Source of the DNA: Agaricus subrufescens
Taxonomy: Eukaryota > Basidiomycota > Agaricomycetes > Agaricales > Agaricaceae
Direction of reading: 5' to 3'
Length of the DNA stretch: 64,000 bases
NCBI GenBank assembly: GCA_029945375.1
Contig: CM057067.1
Coordinates: 2,108,001 to 2,172,000, forward strand
Shown: positions 39,535 through 51,435 of the stretch, one piece after another
Numbering within the stretch: the first letter of the stretch is position 1
Layout: every line of letters begins with the position of its first letter
Notes under the pieces: model-generated
Told to the model about the DNA's origin: nothing
Databases searched by the model: none
What the model saw: the letters and a program-made list of their open reading frames with translations, nothing else
Made by a program: the position numbers and the translations under genes

Positions 39535-42500
39535 TTACGCCTAGAGGTTGTATTAGAGCGGAGACTGAGCAATGGATTATGTGACTTACCCTGCAAAGGT
39601 TGAGTATCACTGCACAATCTGGGTGAAATATGAATCTTGCAACATGAGATATTATACATGTGAGTGGAACAACGTCTGGTGGGCCTACAGCCATCTTGGA
39701 AGAATACAATCTAGCAGGAAATGAGGGATATCGAATGAATGGGTCATAAAAGCCACTATGAAGTGGGGCTTGTCTCCTGATAGTTAGTTGTACCTGTTCA
39801 CCGCATACTATTATCTTCAGAATGCTCCCTGGAACTGGAGTTGTAGCAGCTAGTGACGGATAATACAAGACAAGGCTATTGCCTTGGTGAGTAGAAGCAC
39901 GTGAGTAGTTCCGCCCTTTGTGGAGAATATGTGCTATTTCTGTTGGCCTGGGATAATGTTTCATGTTGTCCTTGGATAGATGTCGAGAAAATGCTTGATC
40001 AAAATGAACCTTGAGCTGCCTAAGAGCTTCAGGGCAGTCTTCCCGGTTCAACCACCACCGTAGAATACTACTTCTTGTGAAAGAATGGACCAGTGTCTGT
40101 TCTAATTGGCCTACTCACTAGATCAGTAAAGGACTTAGAAGAATTTGAAAGTAACTCACCTCTGACTAGGTCATTTGTGTTTATTTTTTGGACAGTACCA
40201 ATGAGCCTTTCAAAGGGGAAACACCACCAGGACATAATTGGCCCAAAAAGATGCACAAAGTCATACAGATGCAAGGATGCATGAATGTTTGCACGCCGCT
40301 GCTTTGTGGTATGGGGATGAACCTGGTTTAAATCCTCAGCCCAGCGCCGTATGTAAGTCTGGTATCTGAGAGCACGTTCTTTGTTCATGGTATCCCGGAA
40401 TATGATGTTAACTGCTTGGAAGAGTGCCATTGTGTGGTCAAGAACTCGGAGGAGGTAATCATTCTTTGCTGGGTGAGAACCATTTTTGTGTCCCCAAAAT
40501 GTAACCAGGGCAATTGGAAGGTAGACTGTGGAGAGAATTCTCCATTCATCAGCTTTGATACTACCTGCATTGGCCTCGCCGTAATTGCTAGGGACAGAAT
40601 TTATCCACGATGGAGTACAGGTGTTTTGAATTACATGTTGGATGTGCCGTATAGTATCCGCAGTGCAAACTTTGGGATGGGAGATATTTGAAGTTGATGG
40701 CATCCCAAGGCGCTACAAAATATGTCAGATCCTCAGGTAACCGACAGCAATATGACTTACCCAATCAACTAATAGTTCCCCCAATTGTTGTTTTGTTTTG
40801 CGTTTTGAAGAAGTTGCATCACTTGGAGAAGAGAACAAGTCAAGCAATTTAAGAGAATAGCAGACAAATTGAAGCGGCTGCCGGTTTTTTGTGAGTAGCT
40901 TCTTCAGAAGCTGGCTTGTATTCCGTTTATTGCCTAATTTGGCCGAGTCATTGTCAAGCGGGAATGATAAAATTTGGTGAATCTGGCCAACTTGTTCGAT
41001 CTCCTCATCCTTCTGAATCTGAAAATCTATAGGGATGGATGGAGTATAGGTGGTCCAGGGAAAGGAGAAAGCGGGTTTAGGAGGGGTAGCAGCGGTAGCT
41101 TGTCGTAAATCAATTTGTAAGATGTATCTGCAGTGGTAGTGGACCAATCCTTCTAGCAGACAATGCATGGGATCAACAACAAGCATAGATGATGGATTCC
41201 AATAGGGTAGCTGCCAGAATTCCGACCATCGTAATCCATGCATTTCAAATATTTGCTCCCTCTCCCGAGATGTAGATGCATCACGCCATTGTTCTGCTCT
41301 CTCACGCAGTAGAGCTACATTCCGTAGTGACCAATTCTCCAAATCAACATTGTTAAGCTTATCCCGGCCATATAGATTGCATCTAGTACAAATGAAACGA
41401 GACGCATGACCTGCAAAGCCAGAAACCTTGCGAGCAGCTGGTAGATCATTGATAGAGAGGATGATTGCAATATCAACATTGCGTCCATAGGGGGATGAGG
41501 GAGTATGAGAAATTCGAAAACCTCTCTCCCATCCTTGTCGAAACTCTTCAATAATAGGCCTAGTAAAATGATTGATCTCCTCCTTCAGAGGTTCCCTTGG
41601 ACCCGGTATAATGGTGAGATATATATTTTCAGGCCTATAGCGAATATCCTCTGGAAGATTGAGCAAGACAAGGGATATGATCCCAATGGAATTGTGGTTC
41701 CCCCGCTCTCTCACTCCATTGGGATTGAAGAAATCAACATGAATTGCGAAGGCTAGCCTGGCTTTGCCTTGACGATCAATGAAAAGTTGTCCTTGAACTG
41801 GACCCTCAAATGATCTCATGAATTCGCCCTCAAAGATATTTGTTGCGTTGGCTACTCCATTGTGTAATGCAGCGAAAGCGTTGTCGCAAGCATAGTCACA
41901 TAGATTTTCAACACTGGTACTAGCAAAAAGCCTAGCCAGATGTTGTCGGAAGGATGGTATGGTGTAGGGCTTTTTAGGGCGAGGCTGACCATGGGTCTGT
42001 TCCAAAAGCGGGGTACCACAAGTAAAGGTACTGCCATCTCTTGTCAAGGCATTGCGGCAAATCTTGGGATATGATGTGGTGGCAGTAATTTGATCATAGA
42101 TAGGCTCGTGGGTGCAATTGCATGAAGGGCAAGTTGCGTAGATAACAACATCACCATCTATGTCAAACTTGTTGAGAGCGGTATACAAGCTTGTGGGAAG
42201 CTGCTGGAGCACTGAGGTCTGAACGCCATTATATTTTGGTTCAGAATTGTCTAGACCAGCAGTAAAAGCCACCTCCACCAGAAGGACAGCGGTGTTGATT
42301 ATGAATTCAGATGCGCCAGTACTGAGTCCTAGTATTATATGACATATGATTCCAAGGATGGTAACAACTTGTGTGACAAGGTCTAAGTGGCCAACAGGGT
42401 TGTTAAGAACAAGATCTATACATAATATAATTGACTGAGCAGATGGACAGAAGAGTCGGAAACAGGTATGCTTACCCATGTCGATGAAAAGTCGTGACGT

Positions 42501-43273
42501 GTCAGACTGTCCTACAGGGAGTGAATGTCTTAGAAGATTGACGCGTGCATCAAGGTGTTGGAGTAGCTGAAGAACGCTGTTCTTGTGATTGCAGACGTCT
42601 AAGTTTGTGGACTTGATTTGTGCTAGGGATATGCCTGAGGATTGCACTACATCAGCTGCCGAATTGAGTAGAGGTTGTAAGATTGAGGATTCTGGAAAAA
42701 CACGATTGGGGAATGATAAGCTGATGCTGGCAGCTTGTATGTTGTGCTCAACAGCGGAGATGATGTTTTTGGCCTTCTTTGTGTGGGCACCCACATGCGT
42801 ATATGGGGAAGTAGGTGTTGATGCGGGGGGATGCTCTTGAGTGCCTCGGCGATCATGATGGTTCTTGTCTACCATGGCCCGGATACTAGCCTGAGCATCA
42901 AGTAACGGGCTGCTAACAGTAGCATTGACGTCCTCATGAGACTTATGGCCATCAACATCGTCATGAAGATCCTCACTGTCCATAAGCGTAAGCGCCATGA
43001 TGCTGCTGGCCAGGTCTGTCATTGGCGATGGGAGTCTCCTTTCAATGTGTGGGGCTAGAGAGCCTTCAGAATCATCGTGTAGGGGATTGTGTGTAGCGAT
43101 ATTGTGTGGAGGTGAAGTTTGCCTGGTCTATTGCACTTTAATCAGCAGGAGCACAATTTCCAAATAGGTGAACGTACCCTTAATGCCAAAAGATGCTTTA
43201 ACTTATCTCGTTTTGCAATAGAGTGCCCATCAGGGTGCATGACGCATTTACAGTCAACAAGATGAGGGCCCAT
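39535..43273 (-). CDS. Tnp2-type (CACTA/EnSpm) transposase, left copy, intact
   Basis: Six exons mirror the right copy exactly: 43273-43178, 43127-42476, 42415-40761, 40712-40160, 40110-39590 and 39540-39535; 1160 residues. N-terminal MGPHLVDCKCVMHPDGHSI is a short Cys/His segment. The CPSCNCTHEP Cys cluster follows at residues 345-354. The Tnp2 catalytic core has VSGFAGHASRFICTRCNLYG, LRWSEFWQLPYWNPSSMLVV and DPMHCLLEGL (Asp664). The C-terminal part has MSWWCFPFERLIGTVQKI and LRWWLNREDCPEALRQL. Moves a CACTA-class DNA transposon by cut and paste. No damage seen. Its 5' flank carries the block shared with the TET gene. Terminal CACTA repeats were not found. Confidence 0.85.
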
Positions 43274-43539
43274 GGCTGGGTTGGTGGCAGACTGAGTAGA
43301 ACGCCGATGCTTTCAATGGGGGATGTTAAAGATAGTTGGATTGCTGTAACATAGAGACCTTGTTATGTAGAAACAAGAGAGGGAGTAGCGCATTGAGGAA
43401 ATAAAATAGTACAACGCCTGGGTGATATCTATAAATGGAAACAAAGAGCAATTCCAAAGCCAGAAGTAGCGACAATTGGCAGGAAGTGATACATGGAGGC
43501 CAAGCGATGCCAGTGTATAGGGTTATGGGTGCTTGGGAA

Positions 43540-43642
43540 TATGAGCGTATGGGAGCGTGTAGGGGCACAAAACATTCAGGATGATACAGATCTCTATGCA
43601 CCGTCTTACTGGGACCGCTGGGAGCAGTCATAGGCTAGACAA
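43540..43642 (+). promoter_or_regulatory. Tnp2 upstream block shared with the TET-gene flank (left copy)
   Basis: Contains GGGGCACAAAACATTCAGG and then CACCGTCTTACTGGGACCGC followed by GGGAGCAGTC-x-TAGGC-x-AGACAA, matching 16970-17047 upstream of the TET gene. Located about 330-370 bp 5' of the Tnp2 start codon. Confidence 0.6.
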
Positions 43643-44033
43643 ATGCACAGGTGTGGAATAATGCAAGGATGAGCAAGCCAGTGATGGGCCAGTCAGCCAT
43701 TGATGGCTGGCTATTGGCGATCACTGGCTAGCCAGCCTAGCCAGCTGGCTAATGGCTGATGGGCTTGGGTGAGAAAATAGACGAAAATGGCAAGTAGCTA
43801 ATTGATGGCGACAGCCGCGGAAAATTTGATATATATATGGTAACCATAGTGGTAGATACAAGTCATTACATTCCGTTTTCGCAAACAGAGCATGTTCTCA
43901 CTTTCAAATCTGATAGAAGGCATTAAAATATATATAACATACCTTTATTTGACCTGTCAAGTGGGAACCGGCACATCAATGACTATACAAAAGGGGAATA
44001 ATATTCACAGTTGTATGATTAGTATATAAAAGT

Positions 44034-47000
44034 GTGGATGGTAAAGCCGTCATGTGCATTTCGCAAATGCAGCCCAACTTTCCCCTAGCTGGTACGACCT
44101 GGTACCACAAATTTTACTATGCCCCAAGTGAAAAGGGTTCAAGAATGGCTACAAACAACTGGCCAACAACTGGTGGTAGATTTCCTTGTTATTGTATCCG
44201 ATGTTTTGCCTCGCATACTACTAGTATATTGGATATGTACAATGCAGGAACCTTAGATCCACTGGTTCTGCATGAAGAAGTAGCATTGTCAAATTGGTGT
44301 ACGTTATTTATCTATCATTACCATCATATTGCTAAACGGATAACAGTATGGAACCAGCAAGCAAAAGGGCATAGTGAAAATAGCTATGGATGGCGACAGA
44401 GTCATCAAATTACGCTCTTATATCATATTACAAAGTGTCCCTTCATCGATGATGAGAATATCAAACAGTGTGCCCAACTTGAACATGGAAAACATGGGAA
44501 AAAAAAAGAGTCTAATCGGACATTGCGGGTATGTAGGTATCTAGTTGACTTTGATTTGATTGACTATGATTGTTACAGAACGAAATACTAGATCCATCAG
44601 GAAGTAACAGCCCTTTGTTTATTGAGGGTTCTACTAGAGATCTTTCACCGTTTTTCAGCCCTGATATTTCTCAGGCACCATCTCCTAACATGGCCACGGT
44701 TCCATGGCCCATAAATCCAAATGTACACAGCCCATATCTTTCATCAGAACACTCGGAAATCATCAGCCCGGATGACTCCGCCTCAAATCTCTCAGCACGT
44801 CATATGTCTGCACCGCCTAGACTTGGAAGTCGCTCCTCATCATCACACGAAGTATTCAATAGACCAGTCCATCCTGGTGCCCAATTTGGTCGCGTTGCAT
44901 CATTTAATCAATGGACACCCCAAAAGCAACAGGACTTCGAACGACGTCTTGGACATATCACAGCATCATGTCGTTTTCCATTCACATGGATCCAGCATCC
45001 AGAAGTAATTCTTCTATTCGATCTTATCGCACCATATGCAACTCTCCCATCCCGTTTTAAATTATCTCGACAAATCATTCCTAACTTGGCAACTGAGTTT
45101 CGGGAAAAATCAAAGCTGATGGCTGCAAATGGTTTCGCAACTATTCAAGCTGATGGATGGACTGGGCGTAATAACCACCATCTCAATGCTTTTATGGTTG
45201 GTGTTAATTCAAAGGTGTGTGGGATGTGTTTCATTATCTTGAGATGTTGACATAACTTGATTCTATATTTAGCTTCATACCGTAAAAGTATTTGATACCA
45301 CCATTGAACGAAAAACAGCACCAAATTTTCTCAAGCAGCTTACTGAGGTCTACCATATAGTTGAAGAAGATTGGAAGACCAATGTAGTTGCAGTTGTTAC
45401 CGACTCATCAGGAGAAGCAAAACGAGCACGCAAAGATTTTGCATCTGAATTCCCATCAGTGGTAGTTTTAGATTGCTTCGCACATCAGGTGAGTTGTTAC
45501 TCTTTATTGGATACATTTTCTCATACAGTATCTAGATTAACCTCGTGGTTGGAGATTATTTTAATAAACAGAATAATCTTCTCGCATATACCAAAATGGC
45601 AACTACTCTTATCACATGGCTTCGAAGTAAAACTCTCGTACTCAGACTCATCGAACAATCCCAGAAACAGCTTGGACTTCAAGCTACTACCATTATCGTG
45701 CTGTTATAACAAGATGGACATCCCATCTTCAAGCTTTTGAACGATTGAAATCCATCAGCAAAAGGTTTGGCTACTTGAAGCTACTTGAAGCTATTTGAAG
45801 GCTACTTGAAAATTCTCAAGCAGCCCTCAAGTAGCTTCAAGTAGCTTCAAGTAGCCAAACCTTTTGCTGATGTCACTGCAGGATGTTCTTCTCACCATCA
45901 TCTCAACTGATGCTTCGCGAGCACCACATGATCGGCTATTCTTGGGAGTGGGAAAAAAAGAGACAAGAGACAAATCGGCAGAAGCTGAGAGAATGATCAG
46001 GGATCCTTTTTTTTGGACCGGTCTTGATCTGTGAGTATATATAAATCTAATTATACATTGCCTTGTTAATAGCATAATAGAATAATCCAACATCTTCGGC
46101 CACTTGGAGTTGCGGCCAATCTAGTGCAAGGACATATTTGCCGCCTTGACACTGTTGTTCTCACCCTTGGCTATCTCACATATTCGTTTACCCAGGCAAC
46201 AACTAATTCTCAAATCAGTAACGGTCACGCTATTATAATGAAGAGTCTTGAAAGTCGATGGCATGCTCTTGATCAAGATGTTTTTCTAGCGGCTGTGGTT
46301 GTAAATCCACTATACAGGACATCTCCACTTGCATTGATTGACAAATTGATCAATGCAAATATAATTGACATATTCGTCCACCTCTACTGCCGCTTTTACA
46401 AAGTATCATCTCCTCCCTTGTCTTTTAATGAAGAGCTGTATCAATATCTCAACCATGCTGGTAAATATTCCAATATTGAGGAATTGATTAGGGGAGTAAG
46501 GTCGATGGCTGCCGCAAATGTAAGTGTTCATTAATAATAGATGTACTAAGCTTAAGGCTCTGTTATATTTGTAGAAAACCGAACCTGACGCTATCAGTGT
46601 TCTAAGTCAGTTTGGCCACCATGGTCAGACTGATTCACCATTTATCAAATTTGCGAAACATCTTCTCTCAATTTCCGTGAACTCCGCATCCTGCGAGAGA
46701 CTTTTTAGCCTCTTTGGGAATATTCTCACAAAGTTACGAAGTCAGCTTAGTGTTCAACGGATTATTGACATCGCTGAAATTAGCATGCATGTCCGGGATG
46801 AGCATACACAACAACAGAATGCTGCAACTCGAGAACGTCTCAAGAAACTATTTACAGACTCTGGTAAGATTTAATTTTGTCCAAAATGATTGATTCAACT
46901 GACATAGACTCTCAACGTAGATGTTTTACCTCAAAATGAGGGACCTCCATCGTCAGATGACGACTCCGACACAGAAAATGATTCCACAACAGTAACCAGC

Positions 47001-47372
47001 ACTCTACCACCACCAGCACCATCGTCATCAGGATCATCTGTTCCAGCATTCTATGATTTGGTGCAGAAATCTATTGAACAATGGAACCTCAATGGTGCCA
47101 TTTCACAATATAACCCAAGTTCTTCATCATCTTCTACCACTACCACTTCTTCCCGCATCAACCGTCGTCCCCCAACCAAAATTCCTCTCTCAAAACTCTT
47201 TAATTTTTCAACAGCAGGTGAATGGATGCCACATTTAATAGAGAAATTGAGTACTGTATCACAGCAGGAGATAGAGCTAAATGAAGTCCTCACAGCTGAT
47301 TCCGTCGATGAAGAAGAGCAAAGTTTAGATATTACAGCAGAGCAGATTTTATTTGGAGTAGATATTCATTAG
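44034..47372 (+). pseudogene. hAT transposase, disrupted
   Basis: Multi-exon gene inside the hAT element. An N-terminal BED-like region (FYYAPSEKGSRMATNNWP, CYCIRCFASH) is followed by the DDE core: GFATIQADGWTGRNNHHLNA, VVAVVTDSSGEAKRARKDF, LDCFAHQ, DVLLTIISTDASRAPHDRLF. The C-terminal dimerisation motif is SASCERLFSLFGNILTKLRS (about 46680-46740), then a Ser-rich acidic tail ending at 47372. Splices at 45214-45272 and 45488-45572 keep the frame (VNSK/LHTVKV). Two lesions are visible: about one base missing near 45697, just before AVITRWTSHLQAFERL, and a 120-bp hairpin at 45753-45872 within the RLKSI region. Probably inactive on its own; the ends could still be moved by a related enzyme. Confidence 0.75.
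45753..45872. repeat. 120-bp near-perfect hairpin in the hAT transposase gene
   Basis: CATCAGCAAAAGGTTTGGC and about 27 further bases return as reverse complement ending GCCAAACCTTTTGCTGATG. The arms are made of repeated GCTACTTGAA decamers, with a roughly 25-base loop. It interrupts the coding sequence after RLKSI. Confidence 0.85.
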
Positions 47373-47722
47373 TTACGCCGCCTTGTAATGGCAATCACAG
47401 TCATGTGATTTGCAGTATTCAACTTTTGACGGGGGCTCGAATCGTGCATACGAAGTGTGATTACTCTAAAAACCTCATTATAAATAACTATAAATGAAGG
47501 TTTACAGTAGAAAATATAATTTCAGATAAAAGCTGCACTTCGTGTAGCAGTACAGCAAGTTGTGGTTTTTGGCACCAACAATAGCGGGGCCAGCGGCCAC
47601 ATTGATTGCCATTAGTCAGCATTTAGCCAAAGCCATTAGCCAATTGGCTAAATGGCTAGCCAGTTGGCTACATCACTGGCTGACGTTGGCCCATCACTGG
47701 CTTGCTCATCCTTGGAATAATG

Positions 47723-48293
47723 AGGTACAAGGCAAGTGCAGAAGCAGGTGAAGGGACGGTATTTTTCGATACTGCCTGTCTTGAAAGGGTTGACCAACAA
47801 GCATATTCAATGGGATATTCCGGCGCATATGGCCATACGGCATTACCTAAGCGATGGCCTTTGAATTACATGCCTCCGACAGGCCTCCGATGGAATCACG
47901 GTCCGGTTCACAGAGTCTACCTGTTGGCCTACCAAAAGCCATGACTCAGTGAATTTAAAATAACTAATAATCAGAGATGTTTGTTATTGGAGTATCAGGT
48001 TATACCTCGGAATTACACAGCTAAAAAAACTCCATGGTCGGTGGATACCTCATGAATTAGTTGTGGGTCTATCAGGTCTATGCAGGTCTATGCTCCATAG
48101 TTGCTCCGTGATGCCAGCATAAAATGAAAGAGAAGAGAAGAGAATGTACCACATGAGTTGTGGTTCACCCCACTTCGAAAACATCTCATCTGTGAATAGA
48201 ACGCACCCCTAAACCTAATCTATAATGTAATAACACCCGAGATGGTATTTAAAATGACTGAGCTTATACCGGACTTCTCCGCTCAACAGCGCA
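47723..48293. other. right flank of hAT, no confident gene
   Basis: A frame of about 80 codons up to 47944 (ending VHRVYLLAYQKP) has no recognised family; the rest is 5' flank of the next gene. Confidence 0.35.
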
Positions 48294-49435
48294 ATGGCTG
48301 AGATAGCTCCCACCTTCTGTGTCATCACCTCACCCCAGGACTTCACTCTTGCAACTCATCATACCCTTCAAAGTCAAGATCAAACCCTAGGTTCAATCGT
48401 GGGAAAAAATGTCTACGAGTTCACCCAGCGGTTTGGGTTTGAGATGTCTGGCACTGGTTTTATTGCCAGCGTTCTGCAACCTGAAAACGGTAAATCATCT
48501 GGATTTCATTATGTCGTAACTCACATTATGGATTATAGTCGCAACGACCACCCTACTCAGTACCCTTGACCACAGGATGCCTATCATCTTGAATCTGGCA
48601 ACTAAAGAGGGAAATCCTAGTGAGTATCTAGATCAACGTGTCATGCCATTTCACTTACTTCCATTTATCTAGCTTTTAAAGATGAGCTCAAAAAGCTGTT
48701 GCTGAGCGATTCAAAAGCGAAGCTAGAGACTACGCGGGAGATGCTGGCCCAAGTACAAATGACTCTCATGGCTATGGAATCTGAACACCAGGTAGAAATG
48801 CAAAACTTACGAACAAAAGCTGAAGAGGACGTTAAGAGAGCAAGTGCCAATCATGACGCAGAAAGTAGGGATCTGAAAAAGCAGCTTATCGACGAACAGG
48901 ATAGCCACAAGATGAAGGTTAGAGGCTTGCAAGACAAAATTGAAGGGTACGAAAAAGCAAATGGTATATTGAAGGGCGAGTTGATGGGATGGACGTCGGA
49001 CTGGGCTTTGATGAGCATGAGGGTTGGTCTGCAAACTTTGCTTAACTTTCCTACTAACTTTGAGTATAGAGAAACTATATGTATCTGCATTTGCGATCTC
49101 TTCTTGACAAGGGGAGAGAATGGGTATTGACACAGCTGAAGAATGAAAGCCACGGATCATACTCCACCTGGGACAGGTTTGTAAATGGCCACTCTCATGA
49201 TGAGGTTCATGCAGAGGTCGTGTCTCGATGTGTTGGTGGGACTGGCGGCTCTCTTTCCGCACATGCCTCTCGCCTTCTCTGCTTCCCCAATACTATCCGC
49301 GATGCCAGAAATGTGGCAGCCCATTACCTTGACCCCACGGAGATGAAATCTGCCTTGGCTGACACCGACTTGTCTAATTCTGACCGAGAGGCACTATATA
49401 AAATCTATAACCTAGTTTTCCCTGCATCCGTCTGA
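48294..49435 (+). CDS. coiled-coil protein, Agaricomycete family of unknown function
   Basis: Four exons, 48294-48489, 48539-48619, 48673-49022 and 49070-49435, introns 47-53 nt, 330 residues. The N-terminal part (MAEIAPTFCVITSPQDFT) is not recognised. Exon 3 is a long coiled coil (KAKLETTREMLAQVQMTLMA, MESEHQVEMQNLRTKAEEDV). Exon 4 has YLHLRSLLDKGREWV, FPNTIRDARNVAAHYLDP and the end SDREALYKIYNLVFPASV. The IRxxRNxAAHH-like and DREAL-x4-NF/LxF pattern recalls a short protein family seen beside other transposon-linked genes in mushrooms. No inactivating change. Lies in the spacer between the repeat arms. Confidence 0.55.
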
Positions 49436-49672
49436 TCTATATCATTGTCTATTGTGGTCTCGGTCTTATTTATGCTCTTGTATTGCCTTCATTGTTCCTC
49501 TCGTTGCCCTTGTCACCTTCATGCCCTTGTTGCCTTCTTAGACTAGACGTAAACCCTTGAATGAATATGTGTGAATGTACTTGACTCACAAATTGAGAAC
49601 TAAGGGTAGTCGTCAATAGAGCTTCCCAAAAGAAGTACATTTCAATAATCATACAGAAAATATATATATACG

Positions 49673-51048
49673 TTAATGTGCAGCCATTCTCAACAACTCA
49701 AAGGCATCCTTCGATACATGGAGTACTTCCGTCTCAAAGTTAGGCTCACTGTTTCGCATATCCGCCAACCACGATGGATTATACATCTTCTGTGGTAACG
49801 CTAGTGGAAAGGTGGTGGTGGGTATTTCAGTTCTGATCCTCGGGCAGGCTTTACTGCCTCTAGTACCTTGGAACGCCGGGTTCTCTGCTTCCCGGTCAAT
49901 CAGCTTGAGATACTCAGTTATCTCGTCGGCCCTCCAGACACAAAGCTTGACCAGAAAAACAGTTATTACCTGGCCGCCCACTTGTTCCGCAGTATCTTCC
50001 TCAGATGACATCCCATCAACAGATAGGTACTCTAGCATGCGGCAGAAGTACTTCCACGCTTCAAGGTCCACGGCATCTTGGCTGGTCTTGATTTTGATGA
50101 CCTCCTGAACGACTTTCATCCTTTTATTGTATTTCTGTCAAATTTCAATTCAATAAATTGTATGAGCAGCATGTCCACCATCTCGAACTTACATTTTGTC
50201 AGCGGGACCTAGATGCTATGACTTTACTTCACCTGGTCCTATAATTGGTAGCTCTTTCTACCACTTCCTCTATCGTTTCCTCTCTCCGGTTCTCAATAGA
50301 AAACTTCTGCTGTCCCTGAGACCATGCCTCACGGGAACGCTTCAACTGTCCTTGGAATAATCCAAGGAGATAGTCATCTTCCACATTTGCGATATCCCAC
50401 TTCCCATCCTCCTCTACCTCATCACACAACTCTCTAACCATCCGTTTGAGAATAGTTCTGTTCCATCGGGATTTTGCCCAACCCTTGCCGAAATCAAGAT
50501 CCCAGCAGTCATCTGGAACATATCCATTGTGTTCGCAGGCTAGAACTACATCATTTGTTGCTGGCTCATAGACCACAAAGTCATCAGCTGTTGACACATT
50601 ATACTGTAGGTGCCAGTGTCGTCGAACTTGGTTCTAACCAATCACTCAGAGATAGATACAATTTATTGTATCAACTGCTTACCTTCCACTGCAGATCGTC
50701 CTCCTGACTTATCAAAGCCTGCTGCTTTTTTACCAGGTCTTTCATTGCTACCCGACCTCAATGGTTCCGCCGACAAGTACCCGATATTTCCACTTTTTGA
50801 GCCCCTATTTGATTGAGTACTTCACCAATGATCAACCCGATGGCATCGTGGGAGATGGGGAAGGCTGAGGAGTTGAACGACTGAGACTCATGGTCCATCA
50901 GGTTAGGACTGGTAGGTGTAGGTGTTGGTGAATTGGAGTTCACCAGCCGCAAAGGGACAATATTGAGTACAGGGCCAGAATCCTGTAGACCGCCATTTTG
51001 GTGGCTCCGGTAACCATAAGTCCGGCATAATGAGGGCTTTGTTGACTC
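49673..51048 (-). pseudogene. 'DGMSSEE' family gene, copy 2, truncated by the right-arm junction
   Basis: Paralogue of 9128-11516: the exon with DDFVVYEPA and DFGKGWAKSRWN (50597-50229) and the exon with YLSVDGMSSEED and the FQGTRGSKACPRIRTE motif (to 49673) are well conserved. Stops interrupt it at 50758-50760, 50229-50231 and 50199-50201. The second is CGA in copy 1. Conversely, copy 2 keeps CGA where copy 1 has TGA. Homology to copy 1 exon 4 (STKP...RTYG) runs right up to 51048 and stops at the inverted-repeat boundary, so the 5' exons were lost when the right arm joined. Confidence 0.75.
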
Positions 51049-51066
51049 TATTCCACACCTGTGCAT

Positions 51067-51169
51067 TTGTCTAGCCTATGACTGCTCCCAGCGGTCCCAG
51101 TAAGACGGTGCATAGAGATCTGTATCATCCTGAATGTTTTGTGCCCCTACACGCTCCCATACGCTCATA
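51067..51169 (-). promoter_or_regulatory. Tnp2 upstream block, right copy
   Basis: Mirror of 43540-43642; carries the block also found upstream of the TET gene. Confidence 0.6.
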
Positions 51170-51435
51170 TTCCCAAGCACCCATAACCCTATACACTGGC
51201 ATCGCTTGGCCTCCATGTATCACTTCCTGCCAATTGTCGCTACTTCTGGCTTTGGAATTGCTCTTTGTTTCCATTTATAGATATCACCCAGGCGTTGTAC
51301 TATTTTATTTCCTCAATGCGCTACTCCCCCTCTTGTTTCTACATAACAAGGTCTCTATGTTACAGCAATCCAACTATCTTTAACATCCCCCATTGAAAGC
51401 ATCGGCGTTCTACTCAGTCTGCCACCAACCCAGCC

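Larger units (their letters stand above)
30709..43660. repeat. left arm of giant inverted repeat (at least 12,952 bp)
   Basis: Every base p here corresponds to base 94709-p of 51049-64000 on the other strand; gene boundaries all along the arm obey this sum, so no insertion or deletion separates the arms. One substitution was noticed (35382). The inner boundary is sharp: GGAATA at 43655-43660 still matches, 43661 does not. The outer end is unknown because the right arm runs to the window edge. Confidence 0.95.
43664..47714 (+). mobile_element. hAT DNA transposon, 4051 bp, with TIRs and 8-bp TSD
   Basis: Perfect 28-bp terminal inverted repeats (43664-43691 and 47687-47714, starting CAAGGATGAGCAAGCC) flanked by the perfect 8-bp direct repeat GAATAATG (43656-43663 and 47715-47722), the target-duplication length of hAT elements. 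Both subterminal regions (43692-43770 and 47570-47686) are packed with TGGCTA/TAGCCA words in both orientations, probably transposase binding sites. The inside encodes an hAT transposase. Intact ends and duplication point to a fairly recent insertion. Confidence 0.9.
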
